Shown one piece after another: positions 36,938-46,682 of a stretch of DNA of 64,000 bases. This DNA is from Pseudomonas japonica (GTDB taxonomy: Bacteria; Pseudomonadota; Gammaproteobacteria; Pseudomonadales; Pseudomonadaceae): the NCBI RefSeq assembly GCF_013522925.1, contig NZ_JAAMQU010000003.1:248001-312000 (forward strand), given 5' to 3'. The stretch's first letter is position 1. Every line of letters begins with the position of its first letter. The position numbers and the translations under genes are program-made. The notes below the pieces were generated by a model. It saw only the letters and a program-made list of their open reading frames with translations, ran no database searches and was not told the origin of the DNA.

Positions 36938-37326
36938 GCCGGGCGCAGGGCAATGAATACCAACAGCACGGCCGTCGCCAGCGCGCCGCCGAACGACAGC
37001 AAGGGGACCAGCAGAGGTAGCGGCAGGGCACGGCCATGGCGCATGGCGCGTTCCACGTTCAACCAGCGAACGCCAGCAGTGGCGCTCAGGATCAACCCCA
37101 AGGTCAGCAGCAGCACCGCCAGCACTTTGCGCGCGTCCGGCGCGAACACGTCACCGGTGAAAGCCTCCACGGCGATCCCTCCAGCCATCAGTGCCAGTGA
37201 GGTGCGTATCCAGGCCAGGAAGGTACGCTCGTTGGCCAGGGTGAACCGAGGATCGGGCTCGATTCCGCCGCCGAGCAGCTTGTCCCGCATTGGCGTGCGA
37301 GGCGGGGTGGAAGACGGTGATGTCAT
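36934..37326 (-). CDS. YidH-like DUF202 membrane protein
   Basis: A 130-residue protein with a hydrophilic N-terminus of about 30 residues containing FTLANERTFLAWIRTSLALMAGG, the classic YidH/DUF202 motif, followed by three membrane helices. It is the first of a coupled pair of DUF202 genes, as yidG/yidH are in E. coli. Its function is unknown; the family is predicted to be at the inner membrane. Confidence 0.88.
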   Translation of the reverse strand: MTSPSSTPPRTPMRDKLLGGGIEPDPRFTLANERTFLAWIRTSLALMAGGIAVEAFTGDVFAPDARKVLAVLLLTLGLILSATAGVRWLNVERAMRHGRALPLPLLVPLLSFGGALATAVLLVFIALRPA

Positions 37327-37390
37327 GGGTCGATCCCGTGGACGGGTAGGCGATAACGCCGGGGCGCAGCCGGTGAGGGCCGCGCCAGGC

Positions 37391-37828
37391 TCATTTCAGC
37401 AATTTGGCGAAGTGGTCGATGGCCAGGGTGTAGCCATGCGTGCCGAACCCGGCAATCACCCCTACTGCCACCAAGGACACATAGGAGTGGTGGCGGAAGG
37501 ATTCACGCTTGTGCACGTTGGAGATGTGCACCTCAAGCACCGGCACTTCAGCCGCCACCAATGCATCGTGGAGCGCGATGGAGGTGTGGGTCCAGGCGCC
37601 CGGGTTGATCACGATCCCGGCGATCCGGCCACGGGCCTGATGTACCCAGTCGATCATCTGGCCTTCATGGTTGGTTTGCTGAAACTCCAGCGCCAGCCCA
37701 TGCGCATCGGCGGTGGCGCGGCATTGCGCTTCCACATCGGCAAGGGTTTCCTTGCCATATACGGTGGGCTCGCGGGTGCCGAGCATGTTCAGGTTGGGGC
37801 CGTTCAAAACCAGCAAGGTGGTTGCCAT
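37391..37828 (-). CDS. aroQ: Type II 3-dehydroquinate dehydratase
   Basis: A 145-residue dodecameric enzyme of the shikimate pathway that dehydrates 3-dehydroquinate to 3-dehydroshikimate. The N-terminus [17 protein letters not shown] carries catalytic Arg19 and Tyr24, and the downstream [16 protein letters not shown] and [14 protein letters not shown] blocks complete the active site. It is not next to accBC, where many bacteria keep aroQ, so it may be one of several copies used in quinate catabolism. That is inference. Confidence 0.95.
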   Translation of the reverse strand: MATTLLVLNGPNLNMLGTREPTVYGKETLADVEAQCRATADAHGLALEFQQTNHEGQMIDWVHQARGRIAGIVINPGAWTHTSIALHDALVAAEVPVLEVHISNVHKRESFRHHSYVSLVAVGVIAGFGTHGYTLAIDHFAKLLK

Positions 37829-37902
37829 CAGGTGCGTCTCTCTCTGCAGCAGGCAGGCGGGGCTGCCATGGTAATAGCCCCACCGGATGGCGCGCTACTG
37901 CC

Positions 37903-39936
37903 TTATGCCTTCACGGGCACAGGGGGCAGGTAATACTGGGCGAAGCGCACGTTGTCCACGCCATCCACCAGCTTCTTGAGCTTTTCGTTGAAGGCACGGC
38001 CTACTGCATACTGGCCGCCGGAGCTGGTGCGGAACTGCGCCGTCAGGGTGATACCGTTGAGGTCCATCTTGTCCACGCCGAACACTTGCAGCGGGCCTTG
38101 CAGGTTGGTCTTGAGCAGCAGGTCTTCGGCGATCTGGTCTGCGGCTTGCTGAATCAGGGCCAGTGCTGTGTCGATATCACTGTCGTAGGTCACCTGTACC
38201 GAGAAGAACGCGTTGGCGAACTGCCGAGACTGGTTGGTCACTGCCTTGATCTGGCCGAAGGGCACCGAGTGCACGAAGCCCTTGCCGTCCCGCAGGCGCA
38301 GGGTGCGAATGGTGAGGCTTTCCACGGTGCCGGCATGGCCCGAGTCGAGCACTACCCAGTCGCCGATGGCGATGGTGTCTTCGATCAGGATGAACAGCCC
38401 CGTGATCACATCCTGTACCAGTTGCTGCGAGCCAAAACCGATCGCCAGGCCGACCACACCGGCACCCGCCAGCAGCGGAGCCACATTGATGCCCAGGTTG
38501 GCCATCGTGGTGATGGTGCCGATCACCACCAGCACGATCTTGGTGGCGTTGCGCAGCATCGGCAGGATGGTCTTGATCCGGGTGCTGGGCTGGCGGCTGG
38601 CGCGCCTGCCTACCGCAGGCTTGAGCGCTTGCTGGATAGCGGTGTCGATGACCACCCACACCAGCCAGGTGACCAGCAGGATCAAACCGATGCTGCTAAG
38701 GGAATTACTGATGGCGCGGCCGACACTGTTGCGGGCCGCGAACTCCAGCACGGAAACGCCCCACGTACGCGCCAGGAGTTCGATGAACACAATGGCGATA
38801 ATGATCCGCGACAGCGCGTGGCCAAGGCTGCGGAACAATTCTACATAGGGGCGAGGGCGGTCCGGGTCGACTGCGGCCTGGGGTTTGAGCACATGGTGCA
38901 TGACAGTGCTGAGGAACACCGCGCCGATCAGTAGCACAGTGCTCATCAGTGCCCGCTGCAATGCTTGCTGGCTTTGCTCGCCGGCGCCGATCAAGTGAAT
39001 GGCCGACACCAGAATCATCAGCAGGATCGGCAGGTACCAGACCGCCGCGAATACCCGCAAGGTTTCCTGCACCGCGCGATGGTCGTGCCGCTGGCGATAA
39101 CCACGGTTGCGGATGAGTTGGCCCACGGGGCGACGCATCTTCAATACCAGCACGGCGAAGGTGAAGGTAGCCATCAGCCCCACGAACACGGCAATGCTGC
39201 CAGTAAGGTTATTGCCCAGCTGCCGGGCAATCTGGGGGCTGGTGAGGGCATCGCCCAGGGCCGCCAGGAAGCCGATCACAAACAGCGGCCGGGGGGCGCC
39301 ACGCCGCAGCACGTTGACCGCTGCACGCTTGTGACCAACGTTGAACAAGGTGATGGCGCACAGAATCATGGTGGTGGAGAAGATGCCGCTGCTGGTGGCG
39401 TAGGCCAGGCACAGCGCCAGGGCCCGGGCGTCGGACGGGGCCAGGTGGCGGCTGACCACCAGCGCCATGCCAAAGCTCAGAAGGGCCGGCACGGTGAACC
39501 GCAGCAGGTAACCCAATACGCCGTGCAGCCTGGGCCTGCGGTGAAGGAAACCTTGGCGCCCCACCCGCGACCATGCCACCCGGGCAAGGGTGTAAAGGGC
39601 GAAGAAGGTTGCGATCCAGGTAAGGCTCAGCACTGCGAAGTCGCGGGCCAGTTCCCAGCCTGATGCGGCCGCCTGTTGGTCGAACAACCGTCCCGCCTCG
39701 GCAGCAGCGCGATCGGTGCGCAAGCGCCAGGTGTCCACCAGGTGTTCATTGAGGTCGAGCTTGTCCTGAACGTTATCGAGGCTGGACGTCAACGTCCCCA
39801 GCAGCCCACCCGCTACCAGTACCTCCTTTTCCGCCGGGGCTTGTTCGGGGGCTGGAGTGTCGGCGAAGGCAGGGAGGGCAAGCAGCGTGGCGAGTAACAG
39901 AATGACGAGGCGTGGCACGGGGGCAAGGCTCCACAA
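37903..39936 (-). CDS. MscS-family mechanosensitive channel, large form
   Basis: A 677-residue inner-membrane protein with a signal peptide (ending LALPAFA), a periplasmic N-terminal region, a multi-helix membrane region, and the MscS core (about 465-540, GVVGLAIGFGSQQLVQDVITGLF then EDTIAIGDWV). The pore-lining TM3 pattern of Gly and Ala is visible there. A cytoplasmic beta domain follows. Size and layout resemble E. coli YbiO. It releases solutes on hypoosmotic shock. Confidence 0.9.
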   Translation of the reverse strand: MWSLAPVPRLVILLLATLLALPAFADTPAPEQAPAEKEVLVAGGLLGTLTSSLDNVQDKLDLNEHLVDTWRLRTDRAAAEAGRLFDQQAAASGWELARDFAVLSLTWIATFFALYTLARVAWSRVGRQGFLHRRPRLHGVLGYLLRFTVPALLSFGMALVVSRHLAPSDARALALCLAYATSSGIFSTTMILCAITLFNVGHKRAAVNVLRRGAPRPLFVIGFLAALGDALTSPQIARQLGNNLTGSIAVFVGLMATFTFAVLVLKMRRPVGQLIRNRGYRQRHDHRAVQETLRVFAAVWYLPILLMILVSAIHLIGAGEQSQQALQRALMSTVLLIGAVFLSTVMHHVLKPQAAVDPDRPRPYVELFRSLGHALSRIIIAIVFIELLARTWGVSVLEFAARNSVGRAISNSLSSIGLILLVTWLVWVVIDTAIQQALKPAVGRRASRQPSTRIKTILPMLRNATKIVLVVIGTITTMANLGINVAPLLAGAGVVGLAIGFGSQQLVQDVITGLFILIEDTIAIGDWVVLDSGHAGTVESLTIRTLRLRDGKGFVHSVPFGQIKAVTNQSRQFANAFFSVQVTYDSDIDTALALIQQAADQIAEDLLLKTNLQGPLQVFGVDKMDLNGITLTAQFRTSSGGQYAVGRAFNEKLKKLVDGVDNVRFAQYYLPPVPVKA

Positions 39937-40027
39937 AGGTTCTCCTCACAGACCCCCACTGCCCGGGAATGTTCGCCCCGCCGGGGAATGAGCGCGTCAA
40001 CGCTGTCGCCAAACCACAAATGCAAAG

Positions 40028-40047
40028 GCCCGGCATAAAAGCCGGGC
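40028..40047 (-). terminator. Rho-independent-type terminator after the alcohol dehydrogenase gene
   Basis: On the minus strand GCCCGGC-TTTTAT-GCCGGGC forms a 7-bp GC-rich stem, followed by CTTTGCATTTG. It lies about 20 bases downstream of the dehydrogenase stop (40069) and upstream of the mscS-type gene, separating two leftward units. Confidence 0.65.
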
Positions 40048-40068
40048 CCGGGTCTGGCAAGCCAAGGG

Positions 40069-41136
40069 TCACGCCGCGGCGGCGTCCTTTTTCAAGCTGG
40101 CCATGTCGATCACGAACCGGTACTTCACATCGCTTTTGAGCATGCGTTCATAAGCCTCGTTGATGCTCTGAATGTCGATCATTTCGATGTCCGAAACAAG
40201 GTTGTGCGTGGCGCAGAAGTCCAGCATCTCCTGCGTCTCCCGTATGCCGCCGATCAGCGAACCCGCAAGGCTGCGGCGTTTGAAAATCAGGTTGAACACG
40301 GTTGGCGCAGGGTGTGGATGCTCCGGCGCACCGACCAAAGTCATGGTGCCATCGCGCTTGAGCAGGTTAAGGAAAGGATCGAGGTCGTGCTGGGCGGCCA
40401 CGGTGTTGAGAATGAAGTCCAAGCTATTGGAATGGGCTTGCATCTGCTCGGGATCCTTGGACACCACGACCTCTTTTGCGCCCAGGCGCAGGCCATCCTC
40501 GCGCTTGTTGGGAGAGGTAGTGAACAGCACCACATGAGCGCCCATGGCCGCGGCAATCTTTACGCCCATATGGCCAAGCCCACCCAGCCCTACAATGCCC
40601 ACCTTCTTGCCAGGGCCAACTTTCCAGTGGCTCAGCGGCGAATACGTGGTGATACCCGCACACAGCAACGGCGCGACAGCAGCCAGGTCGCCTTCGTCAT
40701 GGCTGATACGCAGCACAAAAGCTTCCTTCACCACAATGCGTTCGCTGTAGCCGCCATACGTGTTCTCACCCCCGAACACTGGGCCGTTATAGGTACCGGT
40801 AAAACCGTTTTCGCAATATTGCTCGTCGCCTTCGGCACAGGGCGCGCAGTGTTGGCAGCTGTCGACCATGCAGCCCACCCCGGCGAGGTCGCCGACCTTG
40901 AAACGGGTGACAGCGCTGCCTACCGCGCTTACGCGGCCAACGATTTCGTGGCCAGGGACGGACGGAAAGAGGGTGTTTTGCCATTCATTGCGGGCCGTGT
41001 GCAGGTCGGAGTGGCATACCCCGCAGTACAGAATCTCGATCTGTACATCGTCGGCGTTGGGCGCCCGTCGTTCGATCGCATACGGCTTGAGTGTGTCGGA
41101 AGCGTTTTGCGCGGCATAGGTAAGGGTCTTGCTCAT
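40069..41136 (-). CDS. Zinc-dependent alcohol/aldehyde dehydrogenase (YahK/CAD type)
   Basis: A 355-residue NADP(H)-dependent dehydrogenase. Catalytic zinc ligands are Cys in YCGVCHSDLH and His-Glu in GHEIVGRV. The structural zinc site is the four-cysteine block CQHCAPCAEGDEQYC, and the cofactor loop is GLGGLGHMGVK. The start at 41136 follows AAGGAGAT on the minus strand; the longer frame to 41205 has no site. The family reduces a broad range of aldehydes. A terminator follows at 40028-40047. Confidence 0.93.
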   Translation of the reverse strand: MSKTLTYAAQNASDTLKPYAIERRAPNADDVQIEILYCGVCHSDLHTARNEWQNTLFPSVPGHEIVGRVSAVGSAVTRFKVGDLAGVGCMVDSCQHCAPCAEGDEQYCENGFTGTYNGPVFGGENTYGGYSERIVVKEAFVLRISHDEGDLAAVAPLLCAGITTYSPLSHWKVGPGKKVGIVGLGGLGHMGVKIAAAMGAHVVLFTTSPNKREDGLRLGAKEVVVSKDPEQMQAHSNSLDFILNTVAAQHDLDPFLNLLKRDGTMTLVGAPEHPHPAPTVFNLIFKRRSLAGSLIGGIRETQEMLDFCATHNLVSDIEMIDIQSINEAYERMLKSDVKYRFVIDMASLKKDAAAA

Positions 41137-41447
41137 TCGAGATCTCCTTATGAAGTTATTAAGGCCGACAGCTCGGTCGCCTGGAACGTTCGACGGGACG
41201 GACATCCGGGAAGAAACGGTTTAGCACAAACCGAGCCGGTGCCAAAGCAGCAGGCGCCATCATTCTGTTGAAACCCCGGCTGGCAAAACTCGAACGCGCT
41301 AAGTAATTGCTACGCAAGGCACTGATAGCCAAACGAAAGCATAACCGTCCGTCGATTAACCCCCCCTGAGGGGCGAATCATCTTGGTTTCTGGTTGACGA
41401 AGGGAATATGGGCGGTAGTGCCCCGACTTAATGCCAAGGACACCAAG
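41137..41447. other. Intergenic region between divergent alcohol dehydrogenase and receiver genes
   Basis: About 310 bases holding two divergent promoters. The dehydrogenase binding site lies at the left edge and AAGGA at about 41437 precedes the receiver gene. A CCCC-TGA-GGGG short inverted repeat sits near 41367. I see no further gene; if the receiver began at TTG 41394, part of this stretch would be coding. Confidence 0.4.
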
Positions 41448-41873
41448 ATGCTCAATGCCCCATCTCAAACCAACACTGCCAGCCCCGCCGAGCCACGACA
41501 AAAAATCATGGTGGTGGAAGATGAAGTCATCATTCGCGAGTTTGTCTGCGAAATTCTTGCTTATGAAGGCTTTGACACGGTTGAATTCGGCACCGCCGAC
41601 GACGCCTGGAAAGCCTTCGGAGACGGGCTGCATGTAAACCTGCTGATTACTGACATCCGCATGCCCGGCGAGATCGACGGCGCTCAGCTGACGCGGCGCG
41701 TGCACAGCGAGTGGCCCGAGTTGCCGATCATTGTGATGTCCGGTCATGAAACCCCTGAAACCGCAGATATCGGCGAAGATATCGCCTTCCTTCCCAAGCC
41801 TTGGACTATCGGCAAGCTGACCGAGGAGGTGATGCGAGCCATTGTTGCCGAAGAGGCCAAGCTCGCCCGTTGA
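41448..41873 (+). CDS. Single-domain response regulator
   Basis: A 141-residue CheY-like receiver preceded by a 19-residue polar N-terminus. Acidic residues lie in VVEDE, the phospho-acceptor Asp69 in LLITDIRMPGEIDG, and Lys117 in FLPKPW. The pattern LPKPW with DIRMPG is typical of receivers attached to or partnered with PAS hybrid kinases, so the kinase at 14750 is a possible but distant partner. The ATG at 41448 is preferred for its AAGGA site. No output domain. Confidence 0.88.
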   Translation: MLNAPSQTNTASPAEPRQKIMVVEDEVIIREFVCEILAYEGFDTVEFGTADDAWKAFGDGLHVNLLITDIRMPGEIDGAQLTRRVHSEWPELPIIVMSGHETPETADIGEDIAFLPKPWTIGKLTEEVMRAIVAEEAKLAR

Positions 41874-41972
41874 GCAGCATCGCTGCGTTGGCGGGTTTCT
41901 GCCGGTAATTGGCAATTGCCGCGGGCGGGTACCGACTAGTGTGAAGGCGACTACTTACCCCGGAGCGTCTTC

Positions 41973-42644
41973 ATGCATATCGGTTACCTCGTTTTCCCCG
42001 GCGTACAGCCACTTGACCTTGTCGGCCCATTCGACGTATTCGCGCACTTTCCGGATGTGCACCAACACCTGATCTGGAAAGATACCGCCCCCGTGAGCGC
42101 AAGCGGTGGCCTGACATTGCAAGCCAGTACCACTTTCGCGGACTGCCCCCCGTTGGACCTGCTCTGCGTACCCGGTGGGGGTGGGGTGGAAGCACTGCTC
42201 GAGGATGCCGCAGTGCTGGCGTTCCTACGAGCACGCGCGCCCAGTGCCCGCTTTGTCACGTCGGTGTGCACCGGCGCCCTTGTACTGGGGGCGGCGGGCT
42301 TGCTGGCAGGCAAACGTGCCACCACCCATTGGGCCTATCACGAGCTGCTGGAGCCCCTGGGCGCGTTACCCGTGCATGAGCGGGTGGTCACGGATGGCAA
42401 CTTGATTACTGGCGGCGGTGTAACGGCCGGGATTGATTTCGCGCTGGCGGTGGCCGCCGAATGGTTCGGTCACGAGCAGGCCCAGCGGGCACAGCTGGCG
42501 CTGGAATACGCCCCCGCGCCGCCATTTGCCTCAGGGGACCCCACTCAGGCTCCCCCGCAGGTGCTCCAGGCCCAGCGCGAAGCCGTGGCGCCCTCCGTGG
42601 CGCGGCGGGCCCAGGTAGTCGCACGGGCCGCGGCCCGGCTTTGA
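41973..42644 (+). CDS. inhA: DJ-1/PfpI-family protein, isonitrile hydratase-like
   Basis: A 223-residue protein very like P. putida isonitrile hydratase, which hydrates isonitriles to N-substituted formamides. It opens MHIGYLVFPGVQPLDLVGPFDVF, carries the nucleophile Cys99 in FVTSVCTGALVLGAAGLL, and continues ATTHWAYHELLEPLGA and GGGVTAGIDFAL, all blocks of that enzyme. It lacks an AraC DNA-binding domain, so it is not a GATase1-type regulator. Substrate specificity is inferred from similarity. Confidence 0.8.
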   Translation: MHIGYLVFPGVQPLDLVGPFDVFAHFPDVHQHLIWKDTAPVSASGGLTLQASTTFADCPPLDLLCVPGGGGVEALLEDAAVLAFLRARAPSARFVTSVCTGALVLGAAGLLAGKRATTHWAYHELLEPLGALPVHERVVTDGNLITGGGVTAGIDFALAVAAEWFGHEQAQRAQLALEYAPAPPFASGDPTQAPPQVLQAQREAVAPSVARRAQVVARAAARL

Positions 42645-42655
42645 TGCTGTACCGC

Positions 42656-44020
42656 TCAAGCTGATTCGAACCGATACGCCGCTCCGGGATGCTCCCCGGG
42701 CAGGCGGTTGCCGGCACCAAACAGCTTGTGGCGCAGGCTCCCTTCACTGTAAGCGGTCTTGTAGCGCCCGCGGGCTTGTAGCTCCGGGACTACCCAGCGG
42801 ATGAAATCCTCATAGCTTTCAGGGGTCACCGTGCGGGTAAGGTTGAAGCCATCCAGCCCAGTGGTGTCGATCCAGTCCAGCAGCTGTTCGGCAACGGCCG
42901 ATGGGCTACCTACCAACGCTGGATAACGGCCGCCCAGCGCGTTCTGTTCGAGGATGCGCCGTACGCTCCACTCACCGTTGCGGGTGAGCGCCTTGGCAGC
43001 CGATTCAATGGCATTGGTCTGCTGTGGCAGGATCGGCTCGTCCAGCCCGTAGCGGGACAGGTCGATGCCCGTAGAGGCGGCGTAATGTGCCAGGCCCGCC
43101 TCGGGGCTGGCGTACCGCAGGTACTCGGCGTGTTTCTCCCGAGCCTCCTGCTCGGTAGCGCCCACCACCACGGTAACCCCCATAAATACTTTGAGGGCCT
43201 GCGGGTCGCGCCCGGCAGCCTGGGCTGCGGCGCGCAGGCTGTCCACTTGCCTGCGGACGCTTTCCCGGTCCTGCCCCATGATAAATATGCACTCGGCATG
43301 CTGCCCGGCGAAGCGTGAGCCGCGTGGCGAAGCACCGGCCTGGAACAATACGGGCGTACGCTGCGGCGAGGGCTCGCTGAGGTGGTAACCCTCCACCTGA
43401 TAGAATTCGCCCTGATGGTGTACCGGGCGCACGCGCTCGGGCCGGGCATAGATCCGGCGCTCCCGGTCCGCGATCACCGCATCGTCCGCCCAGCTGCCTT
43501 CCCACAGCTTGTACAGCACCTCCAGGTATTCATCGGCCTGATCGTAGCGCCGGTCGTGGACGGCTTGCTCGCTGCGGCCCATGGCGCGGGCGGCGCTGTC
43601 GAGGTAACCGGTCACGATGTTCCAGCCCACGCGGCCGCGGCTCAAATGGTCAAGCGTGGACATGCGGCGAGCGAACAGATAGGGCGCCTCGTAGCTGAGG
43701 TTGGCGGTGATCCCGAAGCCCAGGTGGCGCGTACTGGCCGCCATGGCCGAAATGAGCAGCAGAGGGTCGTTGACCGGCAGCTGGATGCTCTCGCGCAGGG
43801 TGAGGTCCACATTGCCCTGATAAACGTCATACACGCCCACGATGTCCGCCAGGAACAACCCGTCGAACAGCCCGCGCTCCAGCAGCTGAGCGAGCTCGGT
43901 CCAATACTCCACGCTGTGGTATTCGCTGGAGCGGTCCCGGGGGTGAGCCCAGAGGCCGTGATTGATATGGCCCACGCAGTTCATGTTGAACGCGTTGAGC
44001 AGAACCTGTTTGCGTGCCAT
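42656..44020 (-). CDS. LLM-class flavin monooxygenase (NtaA/SnaA/DszA/MsuD family)
   Basis: A 454-residue FMN-dependent monooxygenase. It opens KQVLLNAFNMNCVGHINHGLW, typical of the NtaA/DszA group, and contains GRVGWNIVTGYLDSAARAMG, the flavin-phosphate region of those enzymes. It is the third gene of an operon behind two SfnB-like flavoproteins, 12 bases after the second. The set points to oxidative release of sulfur from an organosulfur compound (for example a sulfone or sulfonate). A separate flavin reductase would be needed and is not in the window. Confidence 0.88.
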   Translation of the reverse strand: MARKQVLLNAFNMNCVGHINHGLWAHPRDRSSEYHSVEYWTELAQLLERGLFDGLFLADIVGVYDVYQGNVDLTLRESIQLPVNDPLLLISAMAASTRHLGFGITANLSYEAPYLFARRMSTLDHLSRGRVGWNIVTGYLDSAARAMGRSEQAVHDRRYDQADEYLEVLYKLWEGSWADDAVIADRERRIYARPERVRPVHHQGEFYQVEGYHLSEPSPQRTPVLFQAGASPRGSRFAGQHAECIFIMGQDRESVRRQVDSLRAAAQAAGRDPQALKVFMGVTVVVGATEQEAREKHAEYLRYASPEAGLAHYAASTGIDLSRYGLDEPILPQQTNAIESAAKALTRNGEWSVRRILEQNALGGRYPALVGSPSAVAEQLLDWIDTTGLDGFNLTRTVTPESYEDFIRWVVPELQARGRYKTAYSEGSLRHKLFGAGNRLPGEHPGAAYRFESA

Positions 44021-44032
44021 GGGCCGCTCCTG

Positions 44033-45250
44033 TCAGAGGTAACCCTTGCGCGGCGGCAATTGGTCGTTAAGGTGGTAGTTGCCGATGGCGTGGTATTTCC
44101 AGCGCACCGGGTCGTGCAGGGTATGGACCCGCGCGTTGCGCCAGAAACGGTCCAGGCCGTCTTCGGCCAAGGCTGCGCGCGCGCCGCCCAGCTCAATCAG
44201 CTTGTTGCCCGCTAATAGCGAGACGTCGGTGCCCAACGCCCTGGCTGTGGCCACACTCAGGGAAGCCGCGGCCACGCTCTGGGCGTCCGGTGCCGCGCGG
44301 GCAATGTCCAGTTGGGCACCGGCCCTGGCCAGTACGGCTTCGGCGGCATGCAAGGCAATGGCCACGCGGCCTATGTCGTAGATCGTCAGCGGGTCTTCAT
44401 GGGCCGCGCTCACTCCGCTGTCTGGCCAAGGCCGGGCGCGTTCGCGGACAAAAGCCCGCGTGGCCTCGTAAGCGCCACGGGCAATGCCGATGTCGATCGC
44501 CGCGTGCAGGATCTGCGCGAACGGCCCCACACTGGTAGGCCGTTCGAACGATGCCTGGAACGGCACCACGTCTTCGGGCGATATGGGAACGTTATTCAGC
44601 AGTACGCTGCCACTGCCGGTGGTGCGTTGGCCGAAGCCGGACCAGTCGTCGATCACTTCCAGACCTTGTGCATGGCGGGGCACGAACGCCATGTACTGCA
44701 CCCCATGTTCATCCACCACGGAGGTGGGAATGCGCTGGGCGAACAGGGCGCCGGTCGCGTAGAACTTCTGGCCTTGGATGGTCCAGCCATCCGGGCCCTT
44801 GCGAAGGGTAGTGGTACGTTGTTGCGAATCCTTGGTGGCGAACTCGGCGAGCGCATTGCCAAAGCGCCTGCCTTGCAATGCTTCGCTGAACAGCCGCTGT
44901 TGCTGGTCTTCGCTGCCGTTCACGCGCAGCACTTCAAGGGCGTAGAAATGGTTTTGGGGGATTTGCCCAAGGGAGCCGTCGGCCTGCGCGATACGGGCGA
45001 TCACTTTGGCCAAGGTAGCGCTGGACACGTCCGCGCCACCGAAGCGCCGGGGCACGGTGATGCCCCACAGGCCCGAGACACAAAAGGCATCCAGCTCGGC
45101 ATAAGGCAGTCGGCGCTCGCGGTCACGGCCGCTGGCGCCTTCGGCAAAGCGCAGGGCCAGAGCGTCGGCGACCGCGAGCGCTTCAGCGTCATCGCGGATG
45201 ATGGCGGCATCAATGTGCGCCGGTACGGAAGCGAGGGTGAGCGTGTTCAT
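44033..45250 (-). CDS. SfnB-like acyl-CoA dehydrogenase-fold flavoprotein, second copy
   Basis: A 405-residue protein of the acyl-CoA dehydrogenase superfamily, SfnB/DszC-type. Blocks YAELDAFCVSGLWGITVPRRFGG, KFYATGALFAQRIPT and DDWSGFGQRTTGSGSVLLNNV match the upstream paralogue at 45254. Such enzymes act as flavin-dependent monooxygenases in sulfur assimilation rather than in fatty acid oxidation. It starts 3 bases after the upstream gene's stop, so the two are one transcriptional unit. Confidence 0.88.
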   Translation of the reverse strand: MNTLTLASVPAHIDAAIIRDDAEALAVADALALRFAEGASGRDRERRLPYAELDAFCVSGLWGITVPRRFGGADVSSATLAKVIARIAQADGSLGQIPQNHFYALEVLRVNGSEDQQQRLFSEALQGRRFGNALAEFATKDSQQRTTTLRKGPDGWTIQGQKFYATGALFAQRIPTSVVDEHGVQYMAFVPRHAQGLEVIDDWSGFGQRTTGSGSVLLNNVPISPEDVVPFQASFERPTSVGPFAQILHAAIDIGIARGAYEATRAFVRERARPWPDSGVSAAHEDPLTIYDIGRVAIALHAAEAVLARAGAQLDIARAAPDAQSVAAASLSVATARALGTDVSLLAGNKLIELGGARAALAEDGLDRFWRNARVHTLHDPVRWKYHAIGNYHLNDQLPPRKGYL

Positions 45251-45253
45251 GGG

Positions 45254-46495
45254 TCAGATCCAGGAGTGGCGAGCGGGATAAGTGCCATTGAGGTGAAAGC
45301 TGCCGACTGCGTGAACCTTCCAGCGCACTGGGTCGTGCAGCGTGTGCACGCGGGCATTGCGCCAGTGACGATCGAGGTTGTGCTCGCCCAGGGTGGCCCG
45401 GCTGCCGGCCAGCTCGAATAGCTTTTCGCTCGCCTTCAAAGCGATCTCGGTGGTAAGCACCTTGGCCTCGGCTACCGCGATAGAAGCACGGGCCGCGCTG
45501 TGCTCGTCCACAGGCAAGGCATTGACCTCGTCCAGGGTGGCCGCGGCGCGTTCGAGCAGGGCATCAGCGGCTTCAAGCTCTACTTGCAAGCGGCCTACCT
45601 CGGCGATCACATAGGGTTCCAGGCGGGCCGCTTCGACCTTCGCATCCGGCCACGGGCGCGCGCGTTCCCTTACGAAAGCGATAGCGTCGGCTACGGCGGC
45701 GTGGGCGATACCGGCATCAATCGCGGCCTGGATAAGCTGGGCATACGCGCCTTGGGTATTGGGGCGCTGGCCCAATGCGCCGTTGCGCACGATGTTCTGC
45801 GCCGGCACGGGCACGTTGTCCAACAGTACGGTGCCAGAGGCGGTGGTGCGCTGGCCGAAGCCCGACCAGTCGTCGATCACCCGGAGCCCCGGGGTTCCAC
45901 GCGGCACGAAGGCCATTACCTGTTCGCCATCGTCGTCCAGGGCCTTCACGGTAATCCAGTGAGCGAACAAAGCACCCGTGGAATAGAACTTCTCGCCGCT
46001 GATGCGATAGCCGTTGCCCTCGCGGCGTGCCCGGGCGCGCAATTCCAGGGTGTGCCGGCTGTTGCGTTCCGGCCCTGCGTTGCCGATCCGATGGCCCCGC
46101 AGCACGCTGCCTAGCAGGCGCTGTTGCTGCTCAGGCGCGGCGGCCAGTTCGAGCACGCGCAGGATGCCAAAGTGGTTCTGCGGGATCTGCCCCAGCGCGG
46201 GATCAGCCGCGCAAATAAGCTTGAACACTTCGGCGATGGTCACGTGGCTCACGCCCGGCCCGCCGAAGGCCCTGGGTACACCAATGCTGCCCAGGCCACT
46301 GGTAGTGAAGCGTTCGAGCTCGGCCCAGGGCAGGCGCCGTTCGGCGTCTCGCTCGGCTGCGTGGGTGGCGGCGAAGGCGGCGAATTCCCGGGCAACCCGC
46401 AGGGCCTGGGCGTCGTCCTCGAGTACGCGGGCTGGCAGCAGCGGCGGGGCTGTATCGAGCCCGGGGATGGACAGTGATGCGGTTGGATGTGTCAC
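45254..46495 (-). CDS. SfnB-like acyl-CoA dehydrogenase-fold flavoprotein, first copy
   Basis: A 413-residue paralogue of the next gene, with LPWAELERFTTSGLGSIGVPRAFGG and KFYSTGALFAHW blocks. The start is GTG at 46495, preceded by GAGG at the right distance; the longer frame to 46540 is unsupported. It is first in the SfnB-SfnB-LLM operon. In Pseudomonas such genes are induced by sulfate limitation through CysB/SfnR; I did not recognise a sigma-54 promoter or CysB site in the short upstream region. Confidence 0.88.
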   Translation of the reverse strand: MTHPTASLSIPGLDTAPPLLPARVLEDDAQALRVAREFAAFAATHAAERDAERRLPWAELERFTTSGLGSIGVPRAFGGPGVSHVTIAEVFKLICAADPALGQIPQNHFGILRVLELAAAPEQQQRLLGSVLRGHRIGNAGPERNSRHTLELRARARREGNGYRISGEKFYSTGALFAHWITVKALDDDGEQVMAFVPRGTPGLRVIDDWSGFGQRTTASGTVLLDNVPVPAQNIVRNGALGQRPNTQGAYAQLIQAAIDAGIAHAAVADAIAFVRERARPWPDAKVEAARLEPYVIAEVGRLQVELEAADALLERAAATLDEVNALPVDEHSAARASIAVAEAKVLTTEIALKASEKLFELAGSRATLGEHNLDRHWRNARVHTLHDPVRWKVHAVGSFHLNGTYPARHSWI

Positions 46496-46682
46496 ACGAA
46501 CCTCGCAGACGATAACGAGGCACGCCCCGGCATCGATCAAATGATAAACAATGATGTCCGGTGGTCCGGTGGCGCTACCCTAATGCGGAAGGCCGGGGGC
46601 GGTGAAATAGCATTTTGGTCTATGGATAAAACCCAGCGCCGCACTGCGTGGTCCCACAGTAAAACCAGGGGAAAGCCCACCG

